Positions 20,377-29,104 of a stretch of 64,000 bases of DNA are shown here, in pieces. Numbering within the stretch: the first letter of the stretch is position 1; every line of letters starts with the position of its first letter. A program made the translations under genes and the position numbers. The notes beneath the pieces are model-generated. The model saw only the letters and a program-made list of their open reading frames with translations, did no database searches and had not been told where the DNA came from. The DNA is from Roseibium sp. Sym1 (GTDB taxonomy: Bacteria; Pseudomonadota; Alphaproteobacteria; Rhizobiales; Stappiaceae): positions 2,640,501 through 2,704,500 of the forward strand of contig NZ_CP114786.1 of NCBI RefSeq assembly GCF_027359675.1, given 5' to 3'.

Positions 20377-21318
20377 ATGAAAAAACAACTCCTGTCTCTT
20401 GTCTTCGCCGCCGGCCTTCTGGCGTCTCAGCCGGTCCAGGCCGCGGACAAGCTGACCCTGCTGCTTGACTGGTTCATCAATCCCGATCACGCGCCGCTGG
20501 TTACGGCCCAGACCAAGGGGTTCTTCGCGGCCGAGGGCCTTGAGGTGGAAATCATCGAGCCGGCGGATCCGGCCATGCCGCCGAAGCTGGTGGCGGCAGG
20601 ACGGGGCGATATTGCGGTCTCCTATCAGCCGACGCTGCATGCCCAGATCGAGGAAGACCTGCCGCTGAAATGGATCGGTACGCTGGTCGAAACGCCGCTC
20701 AACTCGCTGATTGTTCTCAAGGACGGCCCCATAAAGGAATTGGCGGACCTGAAGGGCAAGACGATCGGCTTCTCCGTCTCCGGTTTCGAGGACGCCATGC
20801 TCGGCCAGATGCTGCGTTCGGTGGGTCTGACCATGGACGATGTCGAGCTGGTGAATGTCAATTTTGCCTTGTCCGGTTCGTTGCTGTCCGGCCAGGTGGA
20901 TGCGGTGATCGGCGCCTATCGCAATTTCGAGCTGACCCAGATCGAGATCGAAGGCAAGGCCGGCAAGGCGTTCTTCCCGGAAGAAAATGGGGTGCCGGTC
21001 TTCGACGAGCTGATCTACGTGGTCAACAAGGATAAGACGGACGATCCGAGGTTCAGGAAGTTCCTGGCCGCCGTCGAGGCGGCGACGATCTACCTGACCA
21101 ACCATCCCGAGGAAGCCTGGAACGCCTTCATCGAGGCTTATCCGCATCTCAATGACGAGCTCAACAAGCGCGCCTGGACCGACACGCTGCCACGGTTTGC
21201 CAAGCGTCCGGCCACTCTGGATGAGGGCCGCTATCAGCGGTTTGCGGAATTCATGGCCGATGCCGGCCTGATCGGCACGGTGCCGCCGGTCGAAAGTTTT
21301 GCGGAAGAGATCCGCTGA
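20377..21318 (+). CDS. thiY: Thiamine-precursor ABC transporter binding protein ThiY
   Basis: A 313-residue periplasmic substrate-binding protein of the NMT1/THI5-like family, which binds pyrimidine precursors of thiamine. The signal peptide ends near QPVQA at residue 23. The mature protein begins DKLTLLLDWFINPDHAPL, close to the family signature with the Trp and His/Asp that cradle the pyrimidine, and continues ALVxAQTKGFF-like text typical of ThiY. The ribosome binding site GGAGGATC is ideal. It is the last gene of the riboswitch operon; a 12-bp stem terminator follows. Confidence 0.88.
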   Translation: MKKQLLSLVFAAGLLASQPVQAADKLTLLLDWFINPDHAPLVTAQTKGFFAAEGLEVEIIEPADPAMPPKLVAAGRGDIAVSYQPTLHAQIEEDLPLKWIGTLVETPLNSLIVLKDGPIKELADLKGKTIGFSVSGFEDAMLGQMLRSVGLTMDDVELVNVNFALSGSLLSGQVDAVIGAYRNFELTQIEIEGKAGKAFFPEENGVPVFDELIYVVNKDKTDDPRFRKFLAAVEAATIYLTNHPEEAWNAFIEAYPHLNDELNKRAWTDTLPRFAKRPATLDEGRYQRFAEFMADAGLIGTVPPVESFAEEIR

Positions 21319-21325
21319 CGCAGAT

Positions 21326-21354
21326 GACAGCGCCGCCGTTCAGGCGGCGCTGTC
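21326..21354. terminator. Shared terminator for thiY and the convergent cyclase gene
   Basis: A perfect 12-bp stem GACAGCGCCGCC (21326-21337) / GGCGGCGCTGTC (21343-21354) with a GTTCA loop. The loop and right arm are the stop codon and last codons of the convergent cyclase gene, so one sequence serves as terminator and coding DNA. Confidence 0.75.
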
Positions 21355-23556
21355 GGCGGCGGATGACAGCGCCGAGAGGTGGTCATCGAACCGGTCGTAA
21401 AAGGGTGTCATGGCAGGTGCCAGAGCCTTTGCCTCGGCAAGCGCTCTGGCGGCCGCAACGGTGTCTTTCTCCCGGAGCGCGTCAAGCAGTTGCTCATGGC
21501 AGGCTGACAGGGTTTCAAAGGCGGCTGACTGCCTGAGGGTCCCGTCACCCATAAGCGCGAACAGCTTGATGGGTTCGCTTTTGCCCTTCAGGGGAATTTC
21601 CCCGGCTTCCAGATAGGCAAAGTCCGGTGCCGCGGCCCGTGTCTCTTCGGATACCAACAGGTTCGCACCTACGGCCTTGCAGCTCGATTCGATGCGCGAG
21701 GCCACATTCACGGCGTCGCCGATGACGGAATAGTTGAAGCGGCGCGCGGACCCCATGTTGCCGACGCAGGCCTCGCCGCTGTTGAGGCCGATCCCGATCT
21801 GCACGGTTTGCGTTTTCAGGTTCCGGGCCTTGAACCCGAAGGCATCCTCTTCATTGAGCCTGTCGACGAGCTTCAGCATGGCCAGGCTGGCGCGGCAGGC
21901 CTTTTCAGCGTGATCGGGCACCGGCAGGGGCGCGTTCCAGAAGGCCATGATGCTGTCGCCGATATATTTGTCGATGGTGCCGCCTTCGGCCTGGATGGCG
22001 TCGGAAAGCGGTGACAGCAGCGTGTTCAGGAAACTGACGAGTTCCTCGGGTGTGAGCTGTTCGGAGATCGGTGTGAAGCCGCGAATGTCCATGAACAGGA
22101 TGGTCATCGGCCTGATTTCGCCGCCGAGGGCAAGCTGCTCCGGGGCCTTTTCCAGCTGCGTGACCAGTTCCGGCGACAGATACTGGCTGAAGGCCTGTCT
22201 GACGAAGCGCTTTTCCCGGTCGCTCAGGAAATAGAGCAGGGCGGTCGACGCAGTAAAGACAAGCACGGCCGAGAGGCTGGGGTAGACAGGATCGATCAGA
22301 AGGCCGTCGACCCGGAAGAGGTAGACAGAGCCGCCAACGAGGCCGCCGACAAGCGCCGCCCCCAGCACGGCGGTGCCGATGCTGCCGATAACGGGCAGCG
22401 CCAGGATCAGGATTGCACCGGCGGCGAAGGTTGCCAGGACTTCCAGGCCGAACGTCCAGTCCGGGCGCGACAGGAACTGGCCCGAAATGATCTGTTCCGC
22501 CGCCTGGGCGTGAATGGACACCCCGGGAACCTGCTCTCCCAGCGGGGTCGCCCGGATGTCCCGCAATCCGACCGCCGACGTGCCGACAAAAACGATCTGT
22601 CCTTCAATCGCAGGGAGAAGTCCTTCGAGCTGTTCCGGGTCGAAAAGGCGCCGGGCGGAGACGTACCGTTCGGGATGCCTGTCATCGGCATTGTAATAGA
22701 GCCAGAGTTCCCCCTTTGCCGTAGTCGGCGGGCGCAAAGCTCCGATCTTGATGGCGGTAACCGCTGCCGCTCCGGTCGCGCTCTCGTTGCTCGAACCGGT
22801 CGCGCGGATCACGATGCCCTTCTCTCCCTGGGCCACCCTCAGCGCCTCCGTGACAAGGCTTGGATAGATTTCGTTGCCGTCGCTGACGATGAGGGGGATA
22901 CGGCGGACAATGCCTTCCTTGTCGTCGGCGGAGACATTGAACGAGCCGATGCCGCTTGCCTTTTCCTGAAACCGTTCCAGGTTCGTGACCGCGTGGGAAA
23001 AGGGCGCAAGAAAGTTGACGGGGTCTTCTCCCGCGAAGGATGTGCCGGCCAGCTTCAGCGGCAGGCCGTCCGTTGGATCGGGTGTCACGGCAAAACCGAG
23101 CACGACGGGGGCGCTCGCAATGGCGTCCGCGAAATGCCGGTCGTTGTCGGGAAGCCCTTGCAGCAGCCTTTTCAATTCGGGCGGTGCGCCCGGGTCCAGA
23201 GCCGTGATCAACTGGCTCGGCGAGGTTCGGTCTGGTTCGGAGAACACCATGTCGAAAACGATGGCCGCAGCGCCCAGGTCGGTCAGGGTCCGCACCAGTT
23301 CCGCAAGGCGGGTGCGTGGCCACGGCCATTGCCCTATTTCGGCTATGGAGGCCTCGTCGATGTCGACGATACGGATGGGTGCCGGCTGGTGCGGCCGCGG
23401 CGTGTAGCGCTGGTAATAGTCGAAGGTGAGTTCGCGCAGGTTGGTCAGGAAATCCGGCTCGGCGGCGCGCAAACCGGTCATGACGCCGAGAACGAGGCAG
23501 GCAACCATTGCCACCTGTATGCGCCTCGAGAACAGTGTTTTGACAATGCGGCGCAT
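21340..23556 (-). CDS. CHASE2-domain adenylate cyclase (class III)
   Basis: A 738-residue membrane receptor cyclase. One transmembrane helix (about 12-30) leads into a periplasmic CHASE2 sensor domain (about 35-350), then three helices (about 355-440) and a cytoplasmic class III cyclase domain. The catalytic features are intact: metal aspartates in FMDIRGFTP and YIGDSIMAF, the base-selecting Lys in TIDKYIGD and Asp in YSVIGDAVN, and the transition-state Asn/Arg in NVASRIES. The K...D pair predicts ATP rather than GTP as substrate, giving cAMP. CHASE2 ligands are unknown. It is transcribed away from rpoH and stands alone. Confidence 0.9.
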   Translation of the reverse strand: MRRIVKTLFSRRIQVAMVACLVLGVMTGLRAAEPDFLTNLRELTFDYYQRYTPRPHQPAPIRIVDIDEASIAEIGQWPWPRTRLAELVRTLTDLGAAAIVFDMVFSEPDRTSPSQLITALDPGAPPELKRLLQGLPDNDRHFADAIASAPVVLGFAVTPDPTDGLPLKLAGTSFAGEDPVNFLAPFSHAVTNLERFQEKASGIGSFNVSADDKEGIVRRIPLIVSDGNEIYPSLVTEALRVAQGEKGIVIRATGSSNESATGAAAVTAIKIGALRPPTTAKGELWLYYNADDRHPERYVSARRLFDPEQLEGLLPAIEGQIVFVGTSAVGLRDIRATPLGEQVPGVSIHAQAAEQIISGQFLSRPDWTFGLEVLATFAAGAILILALPVIGSIGTAVLGAALVGGLVGGSVYLFRVDGLLIDPVYPSLSAVLVFTASTALLYFLSDREKRFVRQAFSQYLSPELVTQLEKAPEQLALGGEIRPMTILFMDIRGFTPISEQLTPEELVSFLNTLLSPLSDAIQAEGGTIDKYIGDSIMAFWNAPLPVPDHAEKACRASLAMLKLVDRLNEEDAFGFKARNLKTQTVQIGIGLNSGEACVGNMGSARRFNYSVIGDAVNVASRIESSCKAVGANLLVSEETRAAAPDFAYLEAGEIPLKGKSEPIKLFALMGDGTLRQSAAFETLSACHEQLLDALREKDTVAAARALAEAKALAPAMTPFYDRFDDHLSALSSAADSAA

Positions 23557-23626
23557 TGGTTCCCCAAGGTTTGATTCAATCTGACCCTAGTGCGCCGCCG
23601 CTCACTCGAAAAGACATGCGGACAAA

Positions 23627-23660
23627 AGAAAAGCGCCGGAGCCAGGCTCCGGCGCTTTTT
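23627..23660 (-). terminator. Rho-independent terminator after rpoH
   Basis: Stem AAAAGCGCCGGAG / CTCCGGCGCTTTT around CCAGG. Read on the minus strand it is followed by TTTTCTTTTG, so it ends rpoH; the plus strand also has a T-run. Confidence 0.88.
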
Positions 23661-23691
23661 CAGGTCGGTTGTCACCGTCGGCGGAGGCCGG

Positions 23692-24579
23692 CTAGCTCGC
23701 CGGCTGCTGGTCCAGCGAGCGCGCGCTGTTGCGCACGGCCTTCTGGACCTTCTCGAACGCGCGGACCTCGATCTGGCGGACGCGCTCGCGGCTGACACCG
23801 AACTCGCCCGAAAGATCTTCCAGCGTCATGGGATCCTCGGAGAGGCGGCGCGCTTCGAAGATGCGCCGTTCACGTTCGTTCAGGACATCCATGGCCTCGC
23901 TCAGCATCTTGCGGCGCATGTCCAGCTCTTCCTGCTTGGCAAGCATGGTCTCCTGGCTGTCGCTCTCGTCGACCAGCCAGTCCTGCCATTCGCCCGCGTC
24001 CGCCTCCGCGCGGACCGGCGCGTTCAGGCTGGCATCGCCGCCGAGGCGCCGGTTCATGGAGATGACCTCGTCCTCGCTGACACCGAGACGGGTCGCGATT
24101 TCCGACACCTGGTGCGGCTTCAGATCGCCCTCGTCAAGGGCCTGGATCTTGCCCTTGAGGCGCCGCAGGTTGAAGAACAGGCGTTTCTGGTTGGCGGTGG
24201 TGCCCATCTTGACCAGCGACCAGGAGCGCAGGATATATTCCTGGATGGCGGCCTTGATCCACCACATGGCATAGGTCGCGAGCCGGAAACCCTTGTCCGG
24301 CTCAAAGCGCTTGACCGCCTGCATCAGGCCGACATTGCCTTCGGAGACGACTTCCCCGATCGGCAGGCCGTAGCCGCGGTACCCCATGGCAATCTTGGCG
24401 ACGAGGCGCAGGTGCGAGTTCACCAGCCTTTCGGCAGCCTCAGGGTCCTCATGCTCCTTGTAGCGCTTGGCGAGCATGTATTCTTCCTGCGGCTGCAGCA
24501 TCGGGAACTTGCGAATCTCATCGAGATAGCGGCTGAGGCCGCCTTCCCCGGCTGTGAGCGTCGGTACGTTCTGGGCCAT
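23692..24579 (-). CDS. rpoH: RNA polymerase heat-shock sigma factor RpoH
   Basis: Sigma-32 directs RNA polymerase to heat-shock promoters (chaperones, proteases). The 295-residue protein begins MAQNVPTLTAGEGGLSRYLDEIRKFPML. Region 2 shows the sigma-70 family core SEGNVGLMQAVKRFEPDKGFRLATYAMWWIKAAIQEY-type pattern (only part cited elsewhere). The RpoH box is represented by NQKRLFFNLRRLKGK. Region 4 ends with the HTH GVSRERVRQIEVRAFEKV. I chose the ATG at 24579 because the run GGGGG lies eight bases upstream; a GTG at 24588 would add three residues but leaves no room for a ribosome binding site. FtsH, encoded at 1.9-3.8 kb, degrades RpoH in many proteobacteria. Several alphaproteobacteria carry a second rpoH. 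Confidence 0.95.
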   Translation of the reverse strand: MAQNVPTLTAGEGGLSRYLDEIRKFPMLQPQEEYMLAKRYKEHEDPEAAERLVNSHLRLVAKIAMGYRGYGLPIGEVVSEGNVGLMQAVKRFEPDKGFRLATYAMWWIKAAIQEYILRSWSLVKMGTTANQKRLFFNLRRLKGKIQALDEGDLKPHQVSEIATRLGVSEDEVISMNRRLGGDASLNAPVRAEADAGEWQDWLVDESDSQETMLAKQEELDMRRKMLSEAMDVLNERERRIFEARRLSEDPMTLEDLSGEFGVSRERVRQIEVRAFEKVQKAVRNSARSLDQQPAS

Positions 24580-24757
24580 GTCATGCACCCCCTTTCGTCA
24601 AGTTTGCATCCCTTTGCCTCCCGCTGCCCCGCAGAGATACGCAAGCAAGCCATGTTGGAGGGAAAGCGGACGCAGAATAGTGTCCGTGCAGGCACACAAG
24701 AACTATTAATATAGGTCCAAATTGGTCGATTACATGGTCACAATCCGGAAATGCATC

Positions 24758-25783
24758 CTAAAATTTTTGTAATGCTGACAAAAGTTTTGCGAAATCGGCC
24801 GGGTACGGGCTCTCAAAGCGCAAGGTTTTGCCGTTTGCCGGGTGCTCAAACGCCAGCAGACCGGCGTGCAGCGCCTGCCTTCCGAACCCCTGAATGAGGC
24901 TCTTCAGCGGGTCCTCCAGGCGATTGGCCTTTGTCTTGAAACCCGACCCGTAATCGTCGTCACCGATCAGCGGGTGGCCGATATGGGCCATGTGAACACG
25001 GATCTGGTGGGTGCGCCCGGTTTCAAGGCGGCACTCCATCAGGGAGGCGAGGGCCGGCTGATCGGCATTGCCGAAGCGTTCCTTGACCTGCCAGTGGGTG
25101 ACGGCGTGGCGGCCGCTGGTCTTGACGACGGCGATCTTCTGCCGGTTGGCCTGGGACCGGGCCAGATTGGCGTTGATCGTGCCCTTGAGCCCGGACGGCG
25201 CTCCCCAGACGAGCGCGGCGTATGCCCGTTCCAGGGGACCGGTCTTGCCGTGGTCGGCGAATTGCGCGGCAAGACCCTTGTGGGCCTGGTCCGTCTTGGC
25301 AACGACCAGCAGGCCGGAGGTGTCCTTGTCGATGCGATGGACAATGCCGGGGCGCTTGACGCCGCCGATGCCGGACAGGCTGTCGCCGCAATGATGGATC
25401 AGCGCATTGACCAGCGTGCCGGTCCAGTTGCCCGCGCCCGGATGCACCACCAGTCCGGCCGGCTTGTCGATCACGATCAGGTGGTCGTCCTCGTAGACCA
25501 CCGAGATTGGGATATCTTCGCCCCTGGGGTCCGGGTCCTCCGGTTCGGGTAAAGTGAGGATCAGGGCATCACCTTCATTGACCCGGTATTTCGGCTCCAC
25601 TATTTTCGCGCCGCCCACGGTGACGTCTCCGGACTTGATCAGAGACTGGATCCGGTTGCGGCTCAGGGCGTCCAGATGGGACGCCAGCACCGCATCCAGC
25701 CGTTTCCCGGCATCGGCTGCATCAACTGTCAAACTGAAATCCTGGTCCAGTCCGGCCGGATCTTCGAGGGAATTTTCTGTCAT
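24758..25783 (-). CDS. rluD: 23S rRNA pseudouridine synthase RluD
   Basis: RluA-family enzyme that makes pseudouridine in helix 69 of 23S rRNA. The 341-residue protein starts MTENSLEDPAG. An S4 RNA-binding domain spans about 20-80 (AGKRLDAVLASHLDALSRNRIQ). The catalytic motif HRIDKDTSGLLVVAK carries the nucleophilic Asp in RIDKDTSG. The terminal part carries the family's GRTHQIRVHMAHIGHPLIGD. The start ATG at 25783 shares bases with the ATG of the divergent gene. The alternative start 22 codons upstream has a GC-rich, unlikely leader. It lies upstream of rpoH on the same strand, separated by 178 bases. Confidence 0.93.
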   Translation of the reverse strand: MTENSLEDPAGLDQDFSLTVDAADAGKRLDAVLASHLDALSRNRIQSLIKSGDVTVGGAKIVEPKYRVNEGDALILTLPEPEDPDPRGEDIPISVVYEDDHLIVIDKPAGLVVHPGAGNWTGTLVNALIHHCGDSLSGIGGVKRPGIVHRIDKDTSGLLVVAKTDQAHKGLAAQFADHGKTGPLERAYAALVWGAPSGLKGTINANLARSQANRQKIAVVKTSGRHAVTHWQVKERFGNADQPALASLMECRLETGRTHQIRVHMAHIGHPLIGDDDYGSGFKTKANRLEDPLKSLIQGFGRQALHAGLLAFEHPANGKTLRFESPYPADFAKLLSALQKF

Positions 25784-26138
25784 GTCACAACCTGATAATC
25801 GGGGCGAGGGACCGGGTGAGGCGCCACTTGATCCGGAAGCCCAACGCATCCAGGCGAAGCTGAAGCGCCTGCTGCTCGGCTCGACCCTCGTAATGATCGC
25901 GGGCTTTGTCGCTGTCTTTGCAGCAATTCTCTACAAGATCAATAGCAACAAGCCGGATCCCTCCGAACTGCCTTTTGCGGCAACCGTCGCCGTGGGTTCC
26001 GAGGCGGAGGTCCTCCAGGCCACAATCGCCGAGGGCATGCTGATGGTGCTGGTGCGGGAGGGCAGCGGGACGGCGTTGCTGCGCTTCGATCAGGTGACAG
26101 GCAAGCAGGTCGGCCGAACCGATTTCGTGGCCCGGTAA
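25782..26138 (+). CDS. Small single-pass membrane protein (DUF6476-like)
   Basis: A 118-residue protein starting MSQPDNRGEGPGEAPLDPEA. One transmembrane helix spans about residues 34-55 (STLVMIAGFVAVFAAILYKI), leaving a 60-residue likely periplasmic domain that ends LRFDQVTGKQVGRTDFVAR. Small proteins of this type are found divergent from rluD in many Rhizobiales and are annotated, from memory, as DUF6476; the function is unknown. The start codon overlaps the rluD start on the opposite strand (CATG at 25781-25784), and GAGGGA lies about ten bases upstream as a ribosome binding site inside rluD. Confidence 0.7.
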   Translation: MSQPDNRGEGPGEAPLDPEAQRIQAKLKRLLLGSTLVMIAGFVAVFAAILYKINSNKPDPSELPFAATVAVGSEAEVLQATIAEGMLMVLVREGSGTALLRFDQVTGKQVGRTDFVAR

Positions 26139-26279
26139 ATCTTCGCGAAGGTGCCCCGCTTGGCGGGTGGGGAGAAATCCAGGGGTTTGTCAAAAAAATG
26201 AGAAATAGGGGTTGCGTCTTCGGCCGAGCAGCCGTATACGCACGAACCTCGGCTTGAGGCAGACGCCTCCGAGCACCGC

Positions 26280-26355
26280 GCGCCCATCGTCTAGCGGTCT
26301 AGGACGCCGCCCTTTCACGGCGGAAACACGGGTTCGAGTCCCGTTGGGCGTGCCA
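26280..26355 (+). tRNA. tRNA-Glu (TTC anticodon)
   Basis: A 76-base cloverleaf with an encoded CCA. The acceptor stem is GCGCCCA / TGGGCGT (first pair G-U). The anticodon stem-loop is CCGCC-CTTTCAC-GGCGG with anticodon TTC. The T arm is ACGGG-TTCGAGT-CCCGT. All invariant positions I can check are present. Confidence 0.97.
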
Positions 26356-26436
26356 ATCTCTCTCCCGGAGCTTGAGCACTCTTTCCACACACTGCGCACA
26401 GGTTGTCCCTGTCGTCGTGCATAGCTCCTGTTCCCG

Positions 26437-27219
26437 TCAGGCGATGTCCTCGCGTTCCTGCAATCCCGTCTCGATCAGCTTGACTTCCGCTTCCTCGGCG
26501 ACCTTTGCAAATGCCGGCGAGGGGCAATGGTCGGTCACGAAGGTGCTGACCTGGGACAGATGACCGACGCGCACCGGCGCGGTGCGCTCGAACTTGGTGC
26601 TGTCGGCGGCCAGTATGACATGCCGGGCATTGTCCATGATGGTCTTGGTGACCTTGACCTCTCGGTAGTCGTAGTCGAGCAGCGATCCGTCCGGATCGAT
26701 CGCGGAAGCGCCGATGACGGCGAAGTCGACCTTGAACTGGCGCATGAAATCCACCGCGGCCTCGCCGACAATGCCACCGTCCGAGTGGCGCAGCACGCCG
26801 CCGGCGATCACCACCTCGATCTGGGAATAGCCGCGCATCAGGCTGGCCACGTTGATGTTGTTGGTAATGACCATCAGGCCACGATGCTGCAAAAGGGCCT
26901 GGGCGACCGCTTCCGTGGTGGTGCCGATGTTTATGAAGATCGACGCATTGTCAGGAATGAGCGCGGCGACCTGCTCACCGATGTCGGCCTTTTCCCGGCT
27001 GGAAATGATCCTGCGGGCCTCATAGCCGACATTCTCGATGCCGGAGGACAGCAGGGCGCCTCCGTGGGTGCGGGCCAGAAGGCGCCGTTCGCACAACTCG
27101 TTGAGATCCTTGCGGATCGTCTGGGGACTGACGTCGAACCGTTTTGCCAGATCGTCGACACTGACGCGGCCCAGTTGCCGGGCCAGCTCCAAAATGGTGT
27201 TATGGCGTTCAATCAGCAT
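26437..27219 (-). CDS. glpR: DeoR-family repressor, probable glycerol-3-phosphate regulator GlpR
   Basis: A 260-residue regulator. Residues 1-57 form the DeoR helix-turn-helix (VSVDDLAKRFDVSPQTIRKDLNELCERRLL). The rest is the DeoR sugar-phosphate sensor domain, with the GTTTEAVAQAL substrate-binding loop, a GGVLRHSDGGIVGEAA segment and DYDYREVKV. These are close to GlpR, which is inactivated by glycerol-3-phosphate. glpD and glpK occur in the same window at 47.6-50.7 kb, and a phased repeat lies in front of glpD, so GlpR is the natural reading, though unlinked DeoR proteins can control other sugar phosphates. It follows a coiled-coil protein gene on the same strand and is convergent to tRNA-Glu. 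Confidence 0.8.
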   Translation of the reverse strand: MLIERHNTILELARQLGRVSVDDLAKRFDVSPQTIRKDLNELCERRLLARTHGGALLSSGIENVGYEARRIISSREKADIGEQVAALIPDNASIFINIGTTTEAVAQALLQHRGLMVITNNINVASLMRGYSQIEVVIAGGVLRHSDGGIVGEAAVDFMRQFKVDFAVIGASAIDPDGSLLDYDYREVKVTKTIMDNARHVILAADSTKFERTAPVRVGHLSQVSTFVTDHCPSPAFAKVAEEAEVKLIETGLQEREDIA

Positions 27220-27404
27220 TCAAATTTCGTCCCGTGAAGTCCATGACATCGCAGCGGTGCATATCCGGTTGAGGGGTGCCTGCGCGCGCTTCGCGCATCG
27301 CCGAGTGAATTGCCTTGTGTCATGGTTTGACGCGGCATTCACAGGTGGCGCACTGGCAGCACCCCGTCAGGCGTTTGCCGGTCTGCGCAGTCGACCGGCA
27401 GATC

Positions 27405-28799
27405 TCAAGCCACATCCTTGTTCTTCTGTTTCGCCGTTTTGGTTTTCCGCGCGCTGTCTGTGTTGCTCTTGCCAGCCGTTTCCTGGCCACCGGAAGCTTG
27501 GGAGGCGGTGCTGTCGGCTTCGGTCTTGGCCTTGTTGCGGCTGGAGGCCACGATCCGGCTGACGAGCGCTTCCGCCGCGGAGGCTATGTCGGAGGACCTG
27601 GCGGAAGATGAAGTTTGGGGTGTTTCTTGAGTGGGGGAGGCCGTCACCTCGGGCGGTTCACCTCCGTTCGGCTTCGAGGCGACGCTGCCTGCTGCCTGTG
27701 GCCGGTTACCGTTCACGGCCCTTTCGGCTGCCGCCGGAGCGTCCGGAGCCGGGGGCGCGGCCTTGGCCGGACCGCGCCCCGGCTTTTTTTCCTTGGAATC
27801 CGTGGCGGTTGCGGGCCCGACCGAAATTGTCTCCGCGTCCGAAAGTCTTCGGGACAGGGCGCGAAACTCTTCACGCAAGCCCTTGAGTTCCGGTGAGGCG
27901 GCCAGGTCGCTGCGCAGTTGACGGACCTGGCCGGTCAGGCGCTGCAGTGCCCGGTCCTTGTCCTTCAGGTCGGTCTGCTGGCTCGCGATCCTGCGTGTGA
28001 GTTCCTTGAGCTGTGCCTGCAGCTTCTTGTCCGGCTCGGCGTCGGCGGCATTGGCCGCTTCCAGCATCAGGGACAGCCGGGTCACCTCGGCCTGTGCGGA
28101 AACATAGTTGCTCTCGGTATCGACGAGCTGGGCTTCCAGCTCGGCCAGCCGGGACCTGGAGGCCTCCTTTATCGAAGCCTCCACTTCGGCGGCAACGGTC
28201 GGTTCGTACGCGGCGAGCCTCGACTTGAGCGTGGCGACCTCGGCTTCCAGGCCGGTGATCGTCGCCAGTGTCATCGTGTCCGTGGCCGGAAGCCAGTCGC
28301 TGCCGCCATCCGCCTGGGTGTCGCCCGCTGGAGTTTCGCCGGGCGCCCCTTCGCGGGGTGTCGTCCAGCTTTCGGCCAGAGCCTTCTCGGATTCCGACAG
28401 CTTTTGCTTCAGCGTCTTTATTTCCGCCGAAAGCATGTCGACCGCGTGCTGGTCGCTCGCCTGGTCGGCCAGCTTCGTTTCCAGTTCGGCAACCAGTGAC
28501 TGGCTTGTCGCCTTCACCTGCTCGATCTGGGACGTCAGCCTTGAAGCCTCGATATGAAAGCGGGCAGCTTTTTCGCGTTCGGCATCCAGCCGCGTTTCAA
28601 CGCGCCGGAGTTCGACGGCGTAGCGGGCGCGTTCCTGATCCTGGGCTGCTCTCACCTCGGCATAGCTTGCCGGGTTCACAGCGCGCAGGGCTTCTTCCGT
28701 GAGGCGGGCGGCCCGGCGATAGAAGGCGGGCAGGATCGCAAGGCCGATCAGTCCGGCCGTGCAAAACCCAAGTGCCACATACATCGCTGCTTCAATCAA
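27405..28799 (-). CDS. Membrane-anchored coiled-coil protein of unknown function
   Basis: A 464-residue protein. A single N-terminal helix (about 5-25, AMYVALGFCTAGLIGLAILP) anchors it, with a conserved juxtamembrane FYRRAARLTEEALRAVNPASYAEVRAAQDQERARYA-type stretch (quoted in part). About 200 residues of predicted coiled coil follow (leucine/glutamate heptads such as RVETRLDAEREKAARFHIEA and SAEIKTLKQKLSESEKALAE), and then a Pro/Ala/Ser-rich disordered tail ending with a lysine-rich TKTAKQKNKDVA. The layout resembles membrane-tethered scaffold proteins. I know no function. It is upstream of glpR on the same strand, 185 bases away. Confidence 0.7.
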   Translation of the reverse strand: MIEAAMYVALGFCTAGLIGLAILPAFYRRAARLTEEALRAVNPASYAEVRAAQDQERARYAVELRRVETRLDAEREKAARFHIEASRLTSQIEQVKATSQSLVAELETKLADQASDQHAVDMLSAEIKTLKQKLSESEKALAESWTTPREGAPGETPAGDTQADGGSDWLPATDTMTLATITGLEAEVATLKSRLAAYEPTVAAEVEASIKEASRSRLAELEAQLVDTESNYVSAQAEVTRLSLMLEAANAADAEPDKKLQAQLKELTRRIASQQTDLKDKDRALQRLTGQVRQLRSDLAASPELKGLREEFRALSRRLSDAETISVGPATATDSKEKKPGRGPAKAAPPAPDAPAAAERAVNGNRPQAAGSVASKPNGGEPPEVTASPTQETPQTSSSARSSDIASAAEALVSRIVASSRNKAKTEADSTASQASGGQETAGKSNTDSARKTKTAKQKNKDVA

Positions 28800-29104
28800 G
28801 TCCGGCTCCCGCGCGTTTCTCCGCCAGGGCTGTAGTGTATCAGGCCTCGGTCAAGGCGCGTGCCGGATATCGGTATCCGGCAAGAAGAACGGCTCCCGAT
28901 GGGCCGTATATCCACAAGGATCTTCCTGTGACCCTGCGTCTTGGGCGGAGCGAATAGCATCCAAACCTCAATCAAATCCGAATACGCGACAGATCCTGAA
29001 GCGCCAACTGACCCATCATTAGACCACGCAGGCCCCGGCGCCAAGGGCTCACGCTGCGCCGGCTGAAACCTTCCGGGGCCGCAAGGGCGTCGGAAAGGCC
29101 CCGA
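28800..29104. other. 305-base gap between two minus-strand genes
   Basis: No gene is visible. A 9-bp inverted repeat (28861-28882) lies 62 bases upstream of the coiled-coil gene. GGGGCC (29075-29080) and GGCCCC (29097-29102) can pair just past the end of eipA and may be its terminator, although there is no T-run. The middle (28920-29020) is less GC-rich and may hold the promoter of the coiled-coil gene. Confidence 0.4.
28861..28882. repeat. Perfect 9-bp inverted repeat
   Basis: TGCCGGATA (28861-28869) and TATCCGGCA (28874-28882) around TCGG. It lacks a T-run and lies in the promoter region of the minus-strand coiled-coil gene, so an operator is possible. Confidence 0.35.
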
